A stretch of DNA of 48,502 nucleotides from Candidatus Rokuibacteriota bacterium (GTDB lineage Bacteria > Methylomirabilota > Methylomirabilia > Rokubacteriales > CSP1-6), in NCBI GenBank assembly GCA_016179925.1, contig JACPCG010000083.1:1-48502 (forward strand). Direction: 5' to 3'. Under the pieces are notes generated by a model that saw only the letters and a program-made list of their open reading frames with translations, was not told the DNA's origin and searched no databases. Of the stretch, positions 1-6,804 are shown piece after piece; position 1 is the stretch's first letter; each line of letters begins with the position of its first letter. A program made the position numbers and the translations under genes.

Positions 1-501
1 GCGCGCATCTTCGTCGTCCACCGGCTCGACCGCGAAACGTCGGGGCTCGTCGTGTTCGCGAAGTCGTGGGACGCGAAGCGGAAGCTCCAGGCGCAGTTCG
101 AGGCGCGGACGGTCGAGCGCGTCTACCGCGCGCTCGTCGAGGGGACGATGCGGGACGCGGAGGGCACGCTCAGCTCCAGGCTCGCTGAGGACCGTTCGCT
201 CCGTGTGGGGCCCGCGCCCCGCGGCCGCGAGGGCAGAGAGGCGATCACCCGCTATCGGGTCCTCGAGCGGCAGCGGGCGACGACGCTCCTCGAGCTCTCG
301 CTGGTGACGGGGCGGCGCGGCCAGATCCGCGCCCAGCTCGCAGCGGCGGGCCACCCGATCGTGGGCGACCGGGCCTACGGGAGCGGGCGCGATCCGCTCA
401 GGCGCGTCTGCCTGCACGCGACACGGCTCGCCTTCGTCCATCCGCGCGGCGGGCGCGTCGCCTTCGAGAGCCCGATGCCGAGCGCGTTCCGCCGCGCCTA
501 G
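1..501 (+). CDS. RluA-family pseudouridine synthase, 5' truncated
   Basis: The reading frame is open from the first base of the window, so the N-terminus lies outside. The first visible residues include HRLDRETSG, the catalytic motif of RluA/RsuA-type pseudouridine synthases, whose Asp attacks the target uridine in rRNA or tRNA. Further on, GRRGQIRAQLA and GHPIVGDRAYG match the conserved RluA C-terminal core. About 166 residues are visible, so roughly half of a typical 300-residue enzyme is missing. Which uridine is modified cannot be told from the tail. The TAG stop overlaps the end of an oppositely oriented small membrane ORF. Confidence 0.93.
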   Translation, partial: ARIFVVHRLDRETSGLVVFAKSWDAKRKLQAQFEARTVERVYRALVEGTMRDAEGTLSSRLAEDRSLRVGPAPRGREGREAITRYRVLERQRATTLLELSLVTGRRGQIRAQLAAAGHPIVGDRAYGSGRDPLRRVCLHATRLAFVHPRGGRVAFESPMPSAFRRA

Positions 502-668
502 GCGCGCATCGGGATCAGGAGCACCAAGCCGGTCAGCGCCACGGCGAGCAGCGCGGACTCGATGTGGACCTCGCGCGCCTGGCGCCTGAGCTGGCCGACC
601 ATGAAGGGCTCGCTGACGATCTGCTCGCCGCTGTCGAGGTCGCGCGCCCCGCGCGCCGCGAGGCGCAC
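498..668 (-). other. In-frame continuation after TGA, possible C-terminal half of the same membrane protein
   Basis: GTG follows the TGA directly, and the frame encodes 56 residues: a charged stretch (RLAARGARDLDSGEQ), an amphipathic part with QLRRQAREVH, and a terminal hydrophobic segment ALLAVALTGLVLLIP. It could be translated separately from the GTG by reinitiation, be read through the TGA as one chain, or be dead after a point mutation. The stop codon overlaps the stop of the convergent pseudouridine synthase gene. Confidence 0.4.
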
Positions 669-866
669 TCAGGTCTGAGCGCGGGCCTGGAGGACCCCGA
701 GCGCCCCCACCCAGAAGGGCACGACGAGGAGCGCGCGCCAGCCCCGGTCCACGCCGAGCATGAGCAGGAGGATGAGGATCGCGACCCCGGCGGCGAGGGC
801 GGCGGCGCCCAGGAGGACGCGCCTGCGGCGGCCCCGCGGCCCGATGTTCGCGATCTTCGGCGCCAC
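669..866 (-). CDS. Small membrane protein, N-terminal half before an in-frame TGA
   Basis: A 65-residue ORF beginning MAPKIANIGPRGRRRR, followed by two hydrophobic segments (about residues 18-38 and 44-58) and ending QARAQT at a TGA codon. The basic stretch before the first segment suggests the N-terminus is cytoplasmic. The frame stays open for another 56 codons after the TGA and then encodes a third hydrophobic segment, so the two parts look like one protein of about 122 residues. From memory of similar unnamed proteins, a cysteine is expected near this point, which one base change (TGC or TGT to TGA) would explain. This is not proven. No function is known. Confidence 0.55.
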   Translation of the reverse strand: MAPKIANIGPRGRRRRVLLGAAALAAGVAILILLLMLGVDRGWRALLVVPFWVGALGVLQARAQT

Positions 867-883
867 GCCTCAGCTCCGTTCCT

Positions 884-1330
884 CTAATCGGCAATGAGGA
901 CGAGGTCTACTTCGATCTGGGTCTGGCCGGCGGCGGGGTAGAGCTGGGTGACGAGCGGCTTGTGGCCCGGTGCGGTCACGCGGAGGTGGAGGTGCGGCGG
1001 GCGCCCCGGGTAGCGGCCGGGGAACGTGGTCTCATAGCGGTAGCGTCCGCTTCCGTCGGCGCGCTGCGAGGCGCGATGCTCGCCGTCGTAGTCGCCGCGC
1101 GCGTTCGCCGACCACCACTCGATCCTGGCTGCGGGCAGGGGAAGACAGCCCTTTGCGGACCGGACGACGCCGCTGACGACGAGCCCGCGCCCCGTGGCAG
1201 ACCGTTCCGGCGCGTTCGGCTCGTAGAAAGGGCCGAGCGCGTCGGGGCGGGTCGGCGCACAGGTGGGCTGCGCCGCGGCGATTTCCGGAAGCAGGGCCAG
1301 CGCGAGCGCAAGAGCCACGGCGCGGAGCAC
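884..1330 (-). CDS. Secreted intradiol ring-cleavage dioxygenase-like protein
   Basis: A 148-residue protein with a clear signal peptide (hydrophobic residues 3-20, cleavage probably after AAA-Q). The mature part has the beta-sandwich signature of intradiol dioxygenases such as protocatechuate 3,4-dioxygenase: GPFY near the start, ARIEWWSANARGDYDG, then YPGRPPHLHLR. The Tyr of GDYDG, the Tyr of YPGRPP and the two His of HLH are the expected Fe(III) ligands, so all four appear present. These enzymes open catechol-type rings. This is the short, exported, stand-alone form and its substrate is unknown. The start is GTG and no Shine-Dalgarno sequence is obvious. Confidence 0.85.
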   Translation of the reverse strand: MLRAVALALALALLPEIAAAQPTCAPTRPDALGPFYEPNAPERSATGRGLVVSGVVRSAKGCLPLPAARIEWWSANARGDYDGEHRASQRADGSGRYRYETTFPGRYPGRPPHLHLRVTAPGHKPLVTQLYPAAGQTQIEVDLVLIAD

Positions 1331-1358
1331 GCGCCAATGCTATCATTCCGAAAGCCGC

Positions 1359-1514
1359 ATGGGTGAGCCGACTCGTCCACTAGCCGCCGCCGCGGAGCTC
1401 GCCGCCGCTATCGCGCGCCTCGCCGGAGAGCTATCGCTCGCCGAGGAGCCGTCGGGGTTCGTCGCCGCGCTCGAGAACGATCCCGACACGCGCGACGCGC
1501 GGGAGCCGCAATGA
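1359..1514 (+). CDS. Small hypothetical protein upstream of amidase
   Basis: A 51-residue ORF starting MGEPTRPLAAAAELAAAIARL and ending in an acidic, charged tail. It is predicted largely helical, and codon use resembles neighbouring genes. It lies 158 bp before the amidase on the same strand. A small helical protein next to an amidase recalls the AtzG/GatC-like partner proteins of some amidases, but the sequence is not clearly a member of those families. Divergent from the dioxygenase gene. Confidence 0.45.
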   Translation: MGEPTRPLAAAAELAAAIARLAGELSLAEEPSGFVAALENDPDTRDAREPQ

Positions 1515-1533
1515 AGCCCCGAGTGCCCGCAGC

Positions 1534-1671
1534 AGGCCACCCACGGTCCACGCCGGCCTCGCGGACCCCGCTACGATGAGATCGCCATGAAAAGGGCGCA
1601 GGCTCGACGGAGCCACACCGCATCTTTCCCAGGCCACCCGCGATCCGAGCCGGCCTCGCGGACCCCGTTAC
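1534..1671 (+). repeat. Two 41-bp direct repeats before the amidase start
   Basis: Positions 1534-1574 and 1631-1671 match at 36 of 41 bases, with the last 23 bases almost identical. The second copy ends one base before the GTG start of the amidase. The first copy is followed by ATG codons that do not open a long frame. It looks like a local duplication of the translation start region. No stem-loop or known regulatory motif was recognised inside it. Confidence 0.7.
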
Positions 1672-1672
1672 A

Positions 1673-3076
1673 GTGACCGACTGGACGCTCGCGTCACTCA
1701 GCCGCGCGATCGCCGCGCACCAGGTCTCGCCGGTCGAGGCGACGCGCGCGTGCCTGGCGCGGATCGAGCGCCTCGACGCGAAGCTCCGCACGTTCATCAC
1801 GGTGGACGCCGAAGGCGCCCTCGCGGCGGCCCGCGAGCTCGAGGCCGAGCTGGCGGCCGGCCTCTCGCGGGGCCCGTTCCACGGCATCCCCGTCGCCTAC
1901 AAGGACCTCTTCCACGTCCGCGGACTGCCGACCTCCTGCGGCACGCGGACGCGCGAGTACTTCGCCGCCGACCCCGAGTGCACCGCGGTGAGCCGCCTCA
2001 GGGAAGCGGGCGCCGTCACGCTCGGGAAGCTCAACATGACCGAGCTGGCGCTCGGCCCGTTCGGCGACAACGCCCATCACGGCGACGTGCAGAACCCGTG
2101 GCGGCCCGGCCACTCCGCCGGCGGCTCCTCCAGCGGCTCGGCGGCCGCCGTGGCTGCGGGCTTCGCCGTGGGCACGCTCGGCAGCGACACGGGTGGCTCG
2201 ATCAGGCTGCCGGCCGCATGCTGCGGGGTCGTCGGCCTGAAGCCCACGTACGGGCGGGTGAGCCGCGCCGGGGTGATGCCGCTCTCGTGGTCGATGGACC
2301 ACGTGGGGCCGCTCACGCGCACGGTCGCGGACACGGCGCTGCTGCTGGGGATCATCGCCGGCCACGATCCACGCGACGCGACGACGAGCCACCGCGGGAT
2401 CCCGTACTGGGAGCGGATCCTCGAGACGCCGGTGGACGGGCTCCGCGTGGGCCTGCCCGAGAACTACTACTTCGACGGGATCGACGCCGAGATGGGCGCG
2501 GCGGTGCGCGCCGCCGCGCGGGTCATGGAGGGGCTCGGAGTCGTGATCACGCCGGTCCGCGTGCCCGATCCCCAGCCGCTCTCCGAGGTGTGCAACGTCA
2601 TCGCGCGCTCCGAGTCCGCCGCGATCCACGCGCGGCTCGTGCGCGAGCGGCCGCACGAGCTCCAGCCGGCGGTGCGCGCGCGCCTCGAGGTCGGCTTCCA
2701 CGTCTCGGCGCACGACTACCTGCAGGCCCTCCGTCTCCGCACCCGCTACGCGCGCGAGTTCACGGCGCGCGTGTTCGCCGAGGTGGACGCGCTCCTGGCG
2801 CCCGTGATCCCCGAGCCCGCGCCGGCGCTCGACGCCGTGAAGGCGGGCTCCGTCGACGACGTCGTCCAACGGATGGGTCGGTTCTCCCGCCTGACGCGCC
2901 CCTTCAACGGCCTCGGGCTGCCCGCGCTCTCGGTGCCGTGCGGGTTCTCGGGCGACGGCCGGCCGCTCGCGCTCCAGATCGTCGGGCGCCCCTTCGACGA
3001 GGCGACGACGCTCCGCCTCGGCCACGCCTACGAGCGGGCGACCGACTGGCTCGCCCGCCGGCCCACGCTCGCCTGA
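1673..3076 (+). CDS. Amidase (amidase-signature family)
   Basis: A 467-residue enzyme of the amidase-signature family, which hydrolyses amide bonds with a Ser-cisSer-Lys triad. Lys77 lies in AYKDLF, the cis-Ser is Ser152 in AGGSSSGSAAAV, and the nucleophile is Ser176 in SDTGGSIRLP. Length and motifs resemble GatA, but there are no gatB or gatC genes nearby and a second one would not be expected, so a stand-alone amidase acting on a small amide is more likely. The GTG start directly follows the second copy of a 41-bp repeat. A small helical ORF lies upstream and a CPBP protease gene follows closely downstream. Confidence 0.93.
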   Translation: MTDWTLASLSRAIAAHQVSPVEATRACLARIERLDAKLRTFITVDAEGALAAARELEAELAAGLSRGPFHGIPVAYKDLFHVRGLPTSCGTRTREYFAADPECTAVSRLREAGAVTLGKLNMTELALGPFGDNAHHGDVQNPWRPGHSAGGSSSGSAAAVAAGFAVGTLGSDTGGSIRLPAACCGVVGLKPTYGRVSRAGVMPLSWSMDHVGPLTRTVADTALLLGIIAGHDPRDATTSHRGIPYWERILETPVDGLRVGLPENYYFDGIDAEMGAAVRAAARVMEGLGVVITPVRVPDPQPLSEVCNVIARSESAAIHARLVRERPHELQPAVRARLEVGFHVSAHDYLQALRLRTRYAREFTARVFAEVDALLAPVIPEPAPALDAVKAGSVDDVVQRMGRFSRLTRPFNGLGLPALSVPCGFSGDGRPLALQIVGRPFDEATTLRLGHAYERATDWLARRPTLA

Positions 3077-3093
3077 TCCCGGATCGCCCCGTC

Positions 3094-3897
3094 GTGGAGC
3101 AGCCGCCGGTCGCGCCGCCGCGCCTCTGGCCGGTCTTCGCGGCCTACGTGGTGGCGTTCGCCGCCATCGTCGCGCTGTCCATCATGGCCGCAGCCGTTCT
3201 GCGGAGCCTCTACCCCGACGTCCCCGAGCGCGCGCTGTTCGAGGGGCTCCCCGGACTGATCGCCGGCGGGGCCGCCTCGTCCGTCGCCCTGGTCCTGACG
3301 GTGCTCCTCTTCAACCGGCCGCTCGAGCCCGTGCTCCTGCGTCTCACCCCGGGGTGGGAGAGCGGGCGGATGCTCGTTGTGATGATCGTCGGCATGCTGG
3401 CGCTCGGCCAGGCGCTCGACTCCCTGACGATGCTCGCCGGGCTGGGCCAGCAGAGCGCGATGACGGCGATCCGGAACGCGCTGACCGGCGCGGTCGGCCC
3501 CGAGCTGTTCCTGGCCGTCGTCGTGATCGGCGTGCTCGCCGGCAGCGCGGAGGAGATCTTTTTCCGCGGCTACATGCAGACGCGTCTCGGCCAGCGGCTC
3601 AGGCCCTCGCTCGCCGTCCTCGTCACGAGCGTCGCCTTCGGCCTCCTCCACCTCGAGGTGATCCACGCGGTGCTCGCGTTCGCGCTGGGGCTCTACCTCG
3701 GCTACGTCACCGAGCTCGCGGGGAGCGCGCTCCCGGCGATCGCGTGCCACGTCATCAACAACACCCTCTTCACGGTGCTCACGGCGGCCTTCGGCACCGT
3801 CGAGGCCGCCGGGGCGAACGCGGCCCTGCTCGCGGCGAGCGGGCTCGTCTTCGCCGGCTGCATCGCGTGGTTGCGCTGCGCCCGGACAACGCTGTAG
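3094..3897 (+). CDS. CPBP-family intramembrane metalloprotease
   Basis: About 267 residues, strongly hydrophobic, with roughly seven membrane segments. It carries the CPBP (CAAX protease / Abi) motifs in order: EEIFFRGYMQTRL (EExxxR), FGLLHLEV (FxxxH) and ACHVINNTL (HxxxN). These residues form the membrane-embedded metal site of Rce1-type proteases. GTG at 3094 is chosen because it lies just after the amidase stop; the frame is open further upstream but overlaps the amidase. The short spacing suggests cotranscription. Substrates of bacterial members are mostly unknown, some being linked to peptide maturation or immunity. Confidence 0.85.
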   Translation: MEQPPVAPPRLWPVFAAYVVAFAAIVALSIMAAAVLRSLYPDVPERALFEGLPGLIAGGAASSVALVLTVLLFNRPLEPVLLRLTPGWESGRMLVVMIVGMLALGQALDSLTMLAGLGQQSAMTAIRNALTGAVGPELFLAVVVIGVLAGSAEEIFFRGYMQTRLGQRLRPSLAVLVTSVAFGLLHLEVIHAVLAFALGLYLGYVTELAGSALPAIACHVINNTLFTVLTAAFGTVEAAGANAALLAASGLVFAGCIAWLRCARTTL

Positions 3898-3922
3898 GCT
3901 TAAGCACCTGGAGGAGGCGCAC

Positions 3923-5107
3923 ATGGGGCTCGGCGGCAAGGTCGCGATCATCGGCAGCGGCGTCATCAAGTACGGCGAGAACTTTCATCAGAGCCTGACC
4001 GACATGATCTTCGAGGCGGTCTCGCTCGCCCTCGCCGACGCGAAGGTCGAGCGGCAGCGCCTCCAAGCCGCGTGGCTCGGCTGCTACGAGCCCATGCTCT
4101 ACGGCTTCGAGGGTAACTCGGGGACCTTCGTCTCCGACCCGCTGAATCTGTTTCCGATTCCGGTGACGCGCGTGGCCGCCTACTGCGCGACCGGCATCGA
4201 GGCGGTCCGGAACGCCGCGCTCGCGGTCGCCTCCGGCGAGTACGACCTGGTCCTCGCGGTCGGCGCCGAGAAGATGCGCGAGGTGCCGTCGCGCGGCTCC
4301 CTCGTCGCTCAGGCCGTGAATCGCGGTCACCCGGTGCTCGCCAAGGGGCGCACCGCGCCGGGGATGTTCGCGCTCCTCGCCACGCGCTACTTCAAGGAAT
4401 ACGGGGCGGACGAGAGCGCGCTCGGCGCCGTCGCCGTGAAGAACCACTATCACGGGTCGCTCAATCCCAAGGCCCACTTCCAGAAGGAGATCACGCTCGA
4501 GCAGCATCAGAAGGCCCCCAAGGTCGCCGAGCCCCTCGGGCTCTTCGACTGCTGCCCGACGACCGACGGCGCCGCGGCGGTCATCCTGACGCGCGCCGAT
4601 CTCGCGCCGGAGCTGACCGACCGCTACTCGATCATCCGCGGCATCGCCTTCGCGGTGACCGCCGGCTACTGGAACACCCAGTTCGATCCCTCGTGGTCCT
4701 TCACGTCCTTCCGCTCCACGCAGGAGGCCGCGAAGGCCGCGTACAGGATGGCCGGCGTCACGGACCCGGCGAAGGAGATCAAGGTCGCCGAGTGCCACGA
4801 CTGCTTCACCATCACGGAGATCGTCAACTACGAGGACCTCGGGTTCGCGAAGCCGGGCGAAGGGTGGAAGTTCGCGACGGGCGGCGTCACGCGGCTCGGC
4901 GGCGACCTGCCCGTGAACACCTCGGGCGGCCTCAAGTCGTGCGGCCACCCGATCGGCTCCTCCGGTATCCGGATGATCGCGAACATCCACGACCAGCTCC
5001 TCGGGCGCGCGGGCAAGATGCAGGTGAAGGGCGCCACCCTGGGCCTCGCGCACAACCTCGGCGGGCCCGGCGCGGTGTCCGCCGTCGCGGTCCTGGGCCA
5101 ACCGTAA
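3923..5107 (+). CDS. Thiolase-family protein (SCP-x/acetyl-CoA acetyltransferase type)
   Basis: A 394-residue thiolase-fold protein. YCATGIEAV near residue 90 contains the nucleophilic Cys position; AECHDCFTITE and SCGHPIGSSG supply the His and second Cys region typical of the SCP-x branch, and GLAHNLGGPGA matches the C-terminal glycine-rich strand. Such enzymes form or cleave 3-ketoacyl-CoA. In many genomes this branch pairs with a small DUF35 OB-fold protein, and none is seen here. A strong ribosome site (GGAGG) precedes the ATG. The gene is followed directly by a truncated hydratase fragment, suggesting the downstream partner was lost. Confidence 0.9.
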   Translation: MGLGGKVAIIGSGVIKYGENFHQSLTDMIFEAVSLALADAKVERQRLQAAWLGCYEPMLYGFEGNSGTFVSDPLNLFPIPVTRVAAYCATGIEAVRNAALAVASGEYDLVLAVGAEKMREVPSRGSLVAQAVNRGHPVLAKGRTAPGMFALLATRYFKEYGADESALGAVAVKNHYHGSLNPKAHFQKEITLEQHQKAPKVAEPLGLFDCCPTTDGAAAVILTRADLAPELTDRYSIIRGIAFAVTAGYWNTQFDPSWSFTSFRSTQEAAKAAYRMAGVTDPAKEIKVAECHDCFTITEIVNYEDLGFAKPGEGWKFATGGVTRLGGDLPVNTSGGLKSCGHPIGSSGIRMIANIHDQLLGRAGKMQVKGATLGLAHNLGGPGAVSAVAVLGQP

Positions 5108-5364
5108 TCGTCAGATTGCACGCCAGCCTCGTCTACGAGCTGAACGGGACGGTCGCCGCGACGAACACGGGCGCCGAGGTGATGGGGAGCCGCGTGAACG
5201 CGCTCGCGTGGATCGCCAACCATCTCGGCGCGCGGGGCCTCGGGCTCAGGGCCGGCGACCTCGTCATGTCAGGCTCGGTCTCCCAGCTCCTCCGGCCGAA
5301 GGCGGGCGACACGGTGCGCGCCGCGTTCACGCGCCTGGGCTCGGTCTCGGTCCGCTTCGCCTGA
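5108..5364 (+). pseudogene. C-terminal fragment of a 2-keto-4-pentenoate hydratase/FAH-type enzyme
   Basis: Right after the thiolase stop, about 80 residues in another frame read LVYELNGTVAATNTGAEVMG, then NALAWIANHLGARG, AGDLVMSGSVSQLLRPKAGD and end GSVSVRFA. This is the C-terminal third of MhpD/DmpE-type hydratases of meta-cleavage pathways. The N-terminal two thirds are absent. A TTG at 5116 could start a short peptide, but there is no good ribosome site and the catalytic part is missing. Most likely a deletion remnant fused behind the thiolase. Confidence 0.75.
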
Positions 5365-5433
5365 GCGTCCGATGCGCTTCATGTCATGATGGATGGCGGA
5401 AGCCGAACTTCCAGGCCCGGTGACGGAGGCGCG

Positions 5434-6009
5434 ATGACCCTCGAACAGCTGGTCGTCCTCACGCGGGAGCGGCTCGCCGCGCGGGCCCGGCGCGTCGTGC
5501 CGGAGGGCCCGCTGGTGCGCGCCGCCGTGCTGGTGCCGCTCGTGGACCGCGGCGAGCCGCGTGTGGTGTTCGCCAAGCGGACGGATCGCGTCGGCACCCA
5601 CAAGGGCCAGATCTCGTTCCCCGGCGGCACGCTCGACCCCGCCGACCCGTCGCTCCTCGACGCGGCCCTGCGCGAGTGCGAGGAGGAAGTGGGGCTCCCG
5701 CGCGCGGCGGTCGAGCCGCTCGGCGCGCTCGACGACACCGAGACCGTCGCGACCCAGTTCGTCATCACGCCCTGGGTCGGCGTCATCCGCGAGTCGGTGA
5801 CCTGGCGGCCCGACGGCCAGGAGATCGAGAAGGTGATCGAGGTGCCGTGGGCCGCGCTCGCCGATCCCGCGAACTTCCGCGTCGAGCACTGGGAGCGCAA
5901 CGGCGTCGTGCGGCCGATGTACTTCTACGACTGCGAGGGCGAGACGATCTGGGGCGCCACCGCGCGGATCGTCAAGCACTACCTCGACCTGCTCACGGGG
6001 GCATCATGA
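5434..6009 (+). CDS. Nudix hydrolase, CoA pyrophosphatase-like
   Basis: About 191 residues. The Nudix box is visible as FPGGTLDP followed by ALRECEEEVGL (REUxEExGU), and the upstream THKGQISFPGG and downstream arrangement fit the NudL/NUDT7 branch that hydrolyses CoA and acyl-CoA to phosphopantetheine and ADP. The ATG at 5434 is preceded by GGAGG; an upstream in-frame start at 5386 is less likely. The stop overlaps the ATG of the enoyl-CoA hydratase (ATGA), so translation is probably coupled, which agrees with a role in CoA ester turnover. Confidence 0.88.
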   Translation: MTLEQLVVLTRERLAARARRVVPEGPLVRAAVLVPLVDRGEPRVVFAKRTDRVGTHKGQISFPGGTLDPADPSLLDAALRECEEEVGLPRAAVEPLGALDDTETVATQFVITPWVGVIRESVTWRPDGQEIEKVIEVPWAALADPANFRVEHWERNGVVRPMYFYDCEGETIWGATARIVKHYLDLLTGAS

Positions 6010-6788
6010 GCTACGAGACCCTGCTGACCTCGCTCCAGGACGGCGTCGCCCGCGTCACGCTGAACCGCCCGGAGGCGCGCAACGCGCTCTCGCTGACGCT
6101 CGTGCGCGAGCTGGAGCAGGCCCTCGCGTCGTACGAGGCGGACCCGGCCGCCCGGGTGATCGTGCTCTCGGGGGCGGGCGACAAGGCGTTCTGCGCCGGC
6201 GCGGACCTCAAGGGTACCGGCGACCGCGGGACGACGCTCCAGGCGCGCGAGTCCTTCGGCGGGCTGCCGCGCATCCTCGAAGCCATCGCGCGCATGCGCA
6301 CGCCCGTCATCGCCCAGGTCCACGGCGTCGCCCTCGCGGGAGGCTGCGGCCTCGCGGTGGGCTGCGACCTCATCGTCGCGTCCGACGACGCCCGGTTCGG
6401 CCTGCCCGAGATCAAGATCGGCGTGCTGCCGCTGATCGTCATGGCGCCGATCCTCCGCGCCGCCGGGCGCAAGCGCGGGCTCCTCATGATCCTCTCGGGG
6501 GAGCCCGTCTCGGCGCGCGAGGCGTTCGAGATGGGGCTCGTGAGCCTGGTCGTCCCGCGCGGGGAGCTCGAGGCCGCGACGGCGGCGCTCGCCAGGAAGA
6601 TCGCGGGCTGGAGCCCGATGGCGGTCGGCATCGCCAAGGAAGCCGCGGCGACCATCCAGGACATGGAGTACGCGAAGTCGCTCCGCTATTTGCGCGAGCT
6701 GACGACGCTGGTGTTCATGTCCGACGACGCCCGGGAAGGCATCGCGGCGTTCTTCGAGAAGCGGAAGCCCGACTGGAAGGAACGCTGA
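6006..6788 (+). CDS. Enoyl-CoA hydratase/isomerase family protein
   Basis: A 260-residue crotonase-fold protein with NRPEARNALS, the oxyanion-hole region AFCAGADLKG and the segment HGVALAGGCGLAVGCD. The Glu corresponding to Glu144 of rat hydratase is replaced by Gly in GGCGLAVG, while the Glu164 position is kept in GLPEIKIG. With one of two catalytic glutamates missing it may be an isomerase, a hydrolase or another crotonase rather than a normal hydratase. It ends AAFFEKRKPDWKER, a common tail for this family. Overlaps the Nudix gene by four bases; convergent with the histidine kinase gene. Confidence 0.9.
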   Translation: MSYETLLTSLQDGVARVTLNRPEARNALSLTLVRELEQALASYEADPAARVIVLSGAGDKAFCAGADLKGTGDRGTTLQARESFGGLPRILEAIARMRTPVIAQVHGVALAGGCGLAVGCDLIVASDDARFGLPEIKIGVLPLIVMAPILRAAGRKRGLLMILSGEPVSAREAFEMGLVSLVVPRGELEAATAALARKIAGWSPMAVGIAKEAAATIQDMEYAKSLRYLRELTTLVFMSDDAREGIAAFFEKRKPDWKER

Positions 6789-6804
6789 CCGAGGCGCCGC
6801 GGAG

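Noticed and set aside
640-669. Hairpin right after the in-frame TGA as a selenocysteine insertion element
   Set aside because: An 8-bp stem with a 9-base loop can be drawn, but its loop begins about 9 bases from the TGA, closer than in known bacterial SECIS elements, and such stems are common in GC-rich DNA.
1750-3090. Long upstream extension of the CPBP protease frame
   Set aside because: It overlaps the amidase, is Arg-rich and lacks any fold; the CPBP protein begins after the amidase stop.
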